A stretch of DNA of 64,000 nucleotides. Origin: Ichthyophthirius multifiliis (taxonomy: Eukaryota > Ciliophora > Oligohymenophorea > Hymenostomatida). Positions within the stretch are counted from its first letter, which is position 1, and every line of letters starts with the position of its first letter. The stretch is from the NCBI RefSeq assembly GCF_000220395.1, contig NW_004086179.1:1-64000 (forward strand), written 5' to 3'. Shown one piece after another: positions 60,355 through 64,000 of this stretch. The position numbers and the translations under genes are program-made. Below the pieces are notes generated by a model that saw nothing but the letters and a program-made list of their open reading frames with translations, did no database searches and was not told the origin of the DNA.

Positions 60355-61409
60355 TCAATTTAAAGGATTTGTAGGTAATACTTAATTTTATTAAGTATTA
60401 TTATTATTATAGTTATTTTAATTAAATTATTAATTATAAGGATTCTATTAAATTGGATATAAATAAGGCTAATTAGCATTAAAACCAAAATTTTAATTAT
60501 TTTATTAATTATAACCTTAATAATCATTTTACTGATTTAAAGTTACACATTTAGTAATATAATTTTCAAGTAAAAAAGTATTTGAATTAAGTATAATTCT
60601 ATATAAAATATTTAACCCAGTAAATGTAAAAATACAATACCAAATCCAATTTAAAAAAAAAGGTGCTTTAGCGCCTTAAAGAATTGCAAATACATTTGAA
60701 TATTATTCAAAATCACAATTCTCTAACTTTAAAATCCAAATAAATTATTAGTATCTATCTTTTTTATCGACTACTTTTTTTAATTCTTCTACTTATTTCT
60801 CCCATTTAATTTCCGACTATCTATCTTTAAAAGTAAAATCCAAATGATTATTAACTCTAAAAAACTTCGCCTATTCGAAATATTCAGATATGTTTTATGA
60901 AATATCTTCACAACTTGAGATTTTCATAAATATTTCTTTTGTAAAAGTATTTACTCTTTTGAATTCTTACCTTGGCGTTTGTAATGATAGGCAATTCCTT
61001 TGTAGGAAATTACAATTTTTTAAGTTTTGTATTTATGAAATATATTATTTAATTCATCTAAAAATAGTCTATTACTTAAATATTTAGTTATTTCACAAAG
61101 CATAAAACAGTCGTAAAAATATACTAAAAATAATAATATTCCAAATACTATATAACAATATATTAATTTATCAAATTTTAAGCTTAAATAATATATCATG
61201 ATTACATAAGCAATAGTTAATATTAATAAAAGTAATTAGACTTTTGGAGGCTTACTTGAAAATGAGTTATTCCATTTTGGTCTCTTAAATTTACATTGTT
61301 ATGGAATTTTTTGTACTTATTAAAATTCAATATTATCTATAGGCAAAGCTGGAGGAGGGGCGGATAATGGATAATCATTAAAAAAAGGTTAGTTTTAGTT
61401 ATATTACAT
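60355..61409 (-). CDS. TMEM151-like membrane protein
   Basis: 339 residues, start MQYNQNQPFFNDYPLSAPPP at 61409, one intron at 60936-60970 (35 nt). A Pro-rich head is followed by two adjacent membrane segments (VQLLLLILTIAYVIMIYYL and KLIYCYIVFGILLFLVYFY), then LCEITKYLSNRLFLDE and SYKGIAYHYKRQ, a motif like the C-Y-H-Y-x-x-x-R of TMEM151 proteins. After the intron comes a soluble part with ISSCEDIS and KLENCDFEQYSNVFAI, a third hydrophobic segment (PFFLNWIWYCIFTFTGLNIL) and a Gln/Asn/Tyr-rich tail (GYNQQNNQNFGFNANQPY). Assignment to TMEM151 is tentative; similar proteins form an expanded family in ciliates. Confidence 0.65.
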
Positions 61410-63986
61410 TTTTATTAATTATTATTTGTAGATTATATTTTTATGTAATTTTTGTTATTTATTTTATATGAATTATAATAATTTTATTTTAAATATAAAG
61501 ACTATATTAAATTATTTACAATATTTATTTATGAATAATAACAAAAGATTATTTTTTAGCATTTTATTTTTTTTAAAAAAAATTCAATAGATAAACAAAA
61601 AAAGGGGATGTGCGTAAAAAAATGGATTATAATTTTTTTTTATGATTGAGTTTTATAAATAAAAAAATGCTAAAAAGTGATAAATAAAAAAACTTTAAAA
61701 TTTGATATTAAATATCTATATATAATTTATAATTAATTTAATGTAAAAATAAAAAAATATATAATTGAGGAAAATAAAATATATGGGATTAAAATTTAAA
61801 TGTGTTTTTAGTTTATTACATTTATTTATTTTATTATTCTACTTATTAATTAATAATTTGTATACTTTTAAATAATATGAATAATTCATAAATTTGAATC
61901 TTTATTATATATATATATTAATTTACTTAAATTATTAATATATAGAATCCATAGTTTTATTTGTGAATATATTAGTTAAATTATTATATATTATTAATTT
62001 CTATTTAATATATTATTTAAAAATTAAAAATATAAATATTTTTTTTTATCTTATAAATATATATTAATTATATACTTATGAATATTTTTAATAAATTATA
62101 GTTAATTAGTAAAAACTAATTTTAATAATTAACATATTTAAAATTTAATTATATAAAAATAAAGTTATAGGTATTAGGTATTATAAGATAATAATTAAAA
62201 AAAACTTAAATTATATAAGAAAATAATAAATTTTAATAAAAATATATATTTTAATATAACTCAGTCATAATATTTTAAAATAATTATTAAATTAGCAAAT
62301 TAAAAATAAGATTATTCTAAAAAAATTAAACTATATATATAGTTTTTAAATATTATTATAAAATCAAATACACATTTTTTAATTTTTAAAAAAAAAATTA
62401 TTATTTTATAATAATCCTTTCTATCTTAAATAATTATAAAATTAGTTCTTAAATATTATTTTTAAAAAACTATGAGATTACAGTATTTTTTAAATATCAT
62501 CATTACTTTATAATTTTTAAATTAGATATTATTATCGAATAAATATCTTTATTAATTATTATTATGTTTTTATTATTATTATTAGTAAAAATTATTTATC
62601 AATTACTACTCCACTTTTTTACCTATAAAATTTCCTCATAATTCCGACTTATAAATAAACAAAAAAATATTTAATAAATTAAATTTAATTCGACTAAAGT
62701 AAATATAAAATATAAAAAATACTAATATTCAATTTAATTATTTAAATAAAAATTTGAATAATTATTAAAAATAAAAAAACAACTTAAAAATTATATTTTT
62801 ATTATTAAATTATTTCATCATCATTATATTTCTAATATTTTATACTTAATAGTAAAAATTAAATAATATTTATAATTTAATTATATATAGAGTATTTAAA
62901 AATAGTTAAAAAAAGTTATTTAATATATCTTAATATATTTATATTTTTTACTTAAACGTACAATTCTTATTCATTTAACTTTTCTTAATTGTTTTATTTA
63001 CATTTTTTTTGCATTTTATATATTAATGATTTGTTTTTTTTTTTAAATATCTCACAATTATCAATACAAAAATAAAAAAAATATAAAGTACAAAACATAT
63101 TAAAAAACCTAAAATGCATTTTTATCTATTTCATTATTAAGATAGTAAATATTCATTAAGAAAATTAATATTTTACTAGGCATATTGCTTGAATATAAGG
63201 AAATAAAGATTTAAATAGCATATCTATATATATATGATTTAATTTTTTCGATTTCTTATTATTCAATTTTTTATAATTAGATGTCTGTAGAAATTAAAGG
63301 ATTATCTATTTAAAACAGATAGTTATTTTTATAATATTTAATTGAATTTGATTGATTAATAATGAAAGAAATACAATGTATAAAATTATAAAACGCCGTT
63401 ATTTTTAATTATTATTATTAAATTAAGACTTTATTATATATTTAATAAAATATAAAAAATAAAAGTATTATAATACATTGAATAGAATTTTTTCATTCTT
63501 TTATTAAAATAATTAATTGGTATTGAAATATTTTATTTATAATCAAAATAATAAAATATAATAAATCAAAACAATATCTTTTCAAATAATTATTTGCATT
63601 TTATATATAATTATTAAAAAATATATAAATGAACTAAATTTATATTTATGAATAAAATAAAATTTAATAATTGAAAATAAGATTAATTTTAATCTATAAA
63701 CCAAAGTAATTAATTTTTCATTTTTACAATAAATATAATTTGATTAAAAAGCGTAAATAAAATAATATATATATATATGTAATTTTATAAAAAATTAACT
63801 AAAATATTATATAGTTTTATATATATATGTATATACTAATTTAAAATATATATTTTTATTTTTTAAAAAACCATAATTTCTTTTTATTTGCTAAAAAAAA
63901 AAAACATTATTATTTCTATTAATTACTAAATTAAAAGAAACCAAATTTAATTTTATTATAAAAAAAAAATTGATTACATAAAAAAA
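61410..63986. other. 2.5-kb AT-rich region, no convincing gene
   Basis: A/T tracts throughout. A short plus-strand frame at 63114-63365 (MHFYLFHYQDSKYSLRKL, 83 codons, TGA at 63363) is the only stretch with faintly protein-like composition; confidence that it is a gene is low. A GC spot, GGGGATGTGCG, lies near 61603-61614. Confidence 0.4.
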
Positions 63987-64000
63987 ATGGCTAATATAGA
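63987..64000 (+). CDS. Possible gene start cut by the window edge
   Basis: ATGGCTAATATAGA after an A-rich leader, the context seen before several starts here (A-run, then ATG). Only four codons (MANI) are visible, so nothing more can be said. Confidence 0.3.

Noticed and set aside
1-64000. tRNA and rRNA genes
   Set aside because: I searched by eye for T-arm GTTCRA motifs with a paired acceptor and for GC-rich ribosomal blocks and found none on either strand.
1-64000. Transposons, retroelements or virus-derived genes
   Set aside because: No reverse transcriptase, integrase, transposase or capsid-like motif was seen, and no long terminal repeats.

Overview
The window looks like macronuclear DNA of a ciliate. 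It is extremely AT-rich, and none of the recognisable genes reads through under the standard code. All of them do if TAA and TAG mean glutamine and TGA is the only stop. Small GT-AG introns (31 to 400 nt, mostly 35-140) restore the frame wherever it breaks. Base composition, code and gene content resemble an oligohymenophorean such as Ichthyophthirius or Tetrahymena; the species is inferred, not shown. I see no transposon, no viral element, no CRISPR and no tRNA or rRNA.

Layout. 0.5-5.3 kb, plus strand: PP2C phosphatase, a multi-pass membrane protein, electron-transfer flavoprotein beta. 5.5-16.3 kb: coiled-coil proteins on both strands, a leucine-rich-repeat protein carrying a 27-nt (9-residue) tandem array, a protein with ECTFRP/CTFKP motifs, a small membrane protein, and phosphopantothenate-cysteine ligase (CoA synthesis). 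17.2-19.6 kb: H+-translocating pyrophosphatase. 21.6-28.8 kb: TraB-family protein, SEPSECS (selenocysteine synthesis), AP-3 beta subunit, RING/coiled-coil protein. 30.3-33.6 kb, minus: cyclin and a C2HC zinc-finger protein. 33.9-42.4 kb, plus: a Rieske/AIF-type flavoprotein and the large axonemal WD-repeat protein CFAP44. 43.8-56.6 kb: TMEM230-like protein, an unknown protein, phospholipid scramblase, an LRR-ankyrin fusion, a CHFR-type FHA-RING-PBZ ligase, an NIF/FCP1-type phosphatase and an EF-hand protein. 57.3-61.4 kb, minus: RER1, DPH7 and a TMEM151-like protein. The right edge may cut a gene just after its start.

The genes do not form one pathway; this is a gene-dense eukaryotic neighbourhood of cilium, membrane-traffic, mitochondrial and cell-cycle functions. 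Noteworthy points are SEPSECS in a genome where TGA is the sole stop, the nonapeptide array, very short introns often filled by TA tracts, and a repeated pattern of one-base frame slips in A or T runs inside otherwise well-conserved genes, which suggests draft-assembly errors more than decay.
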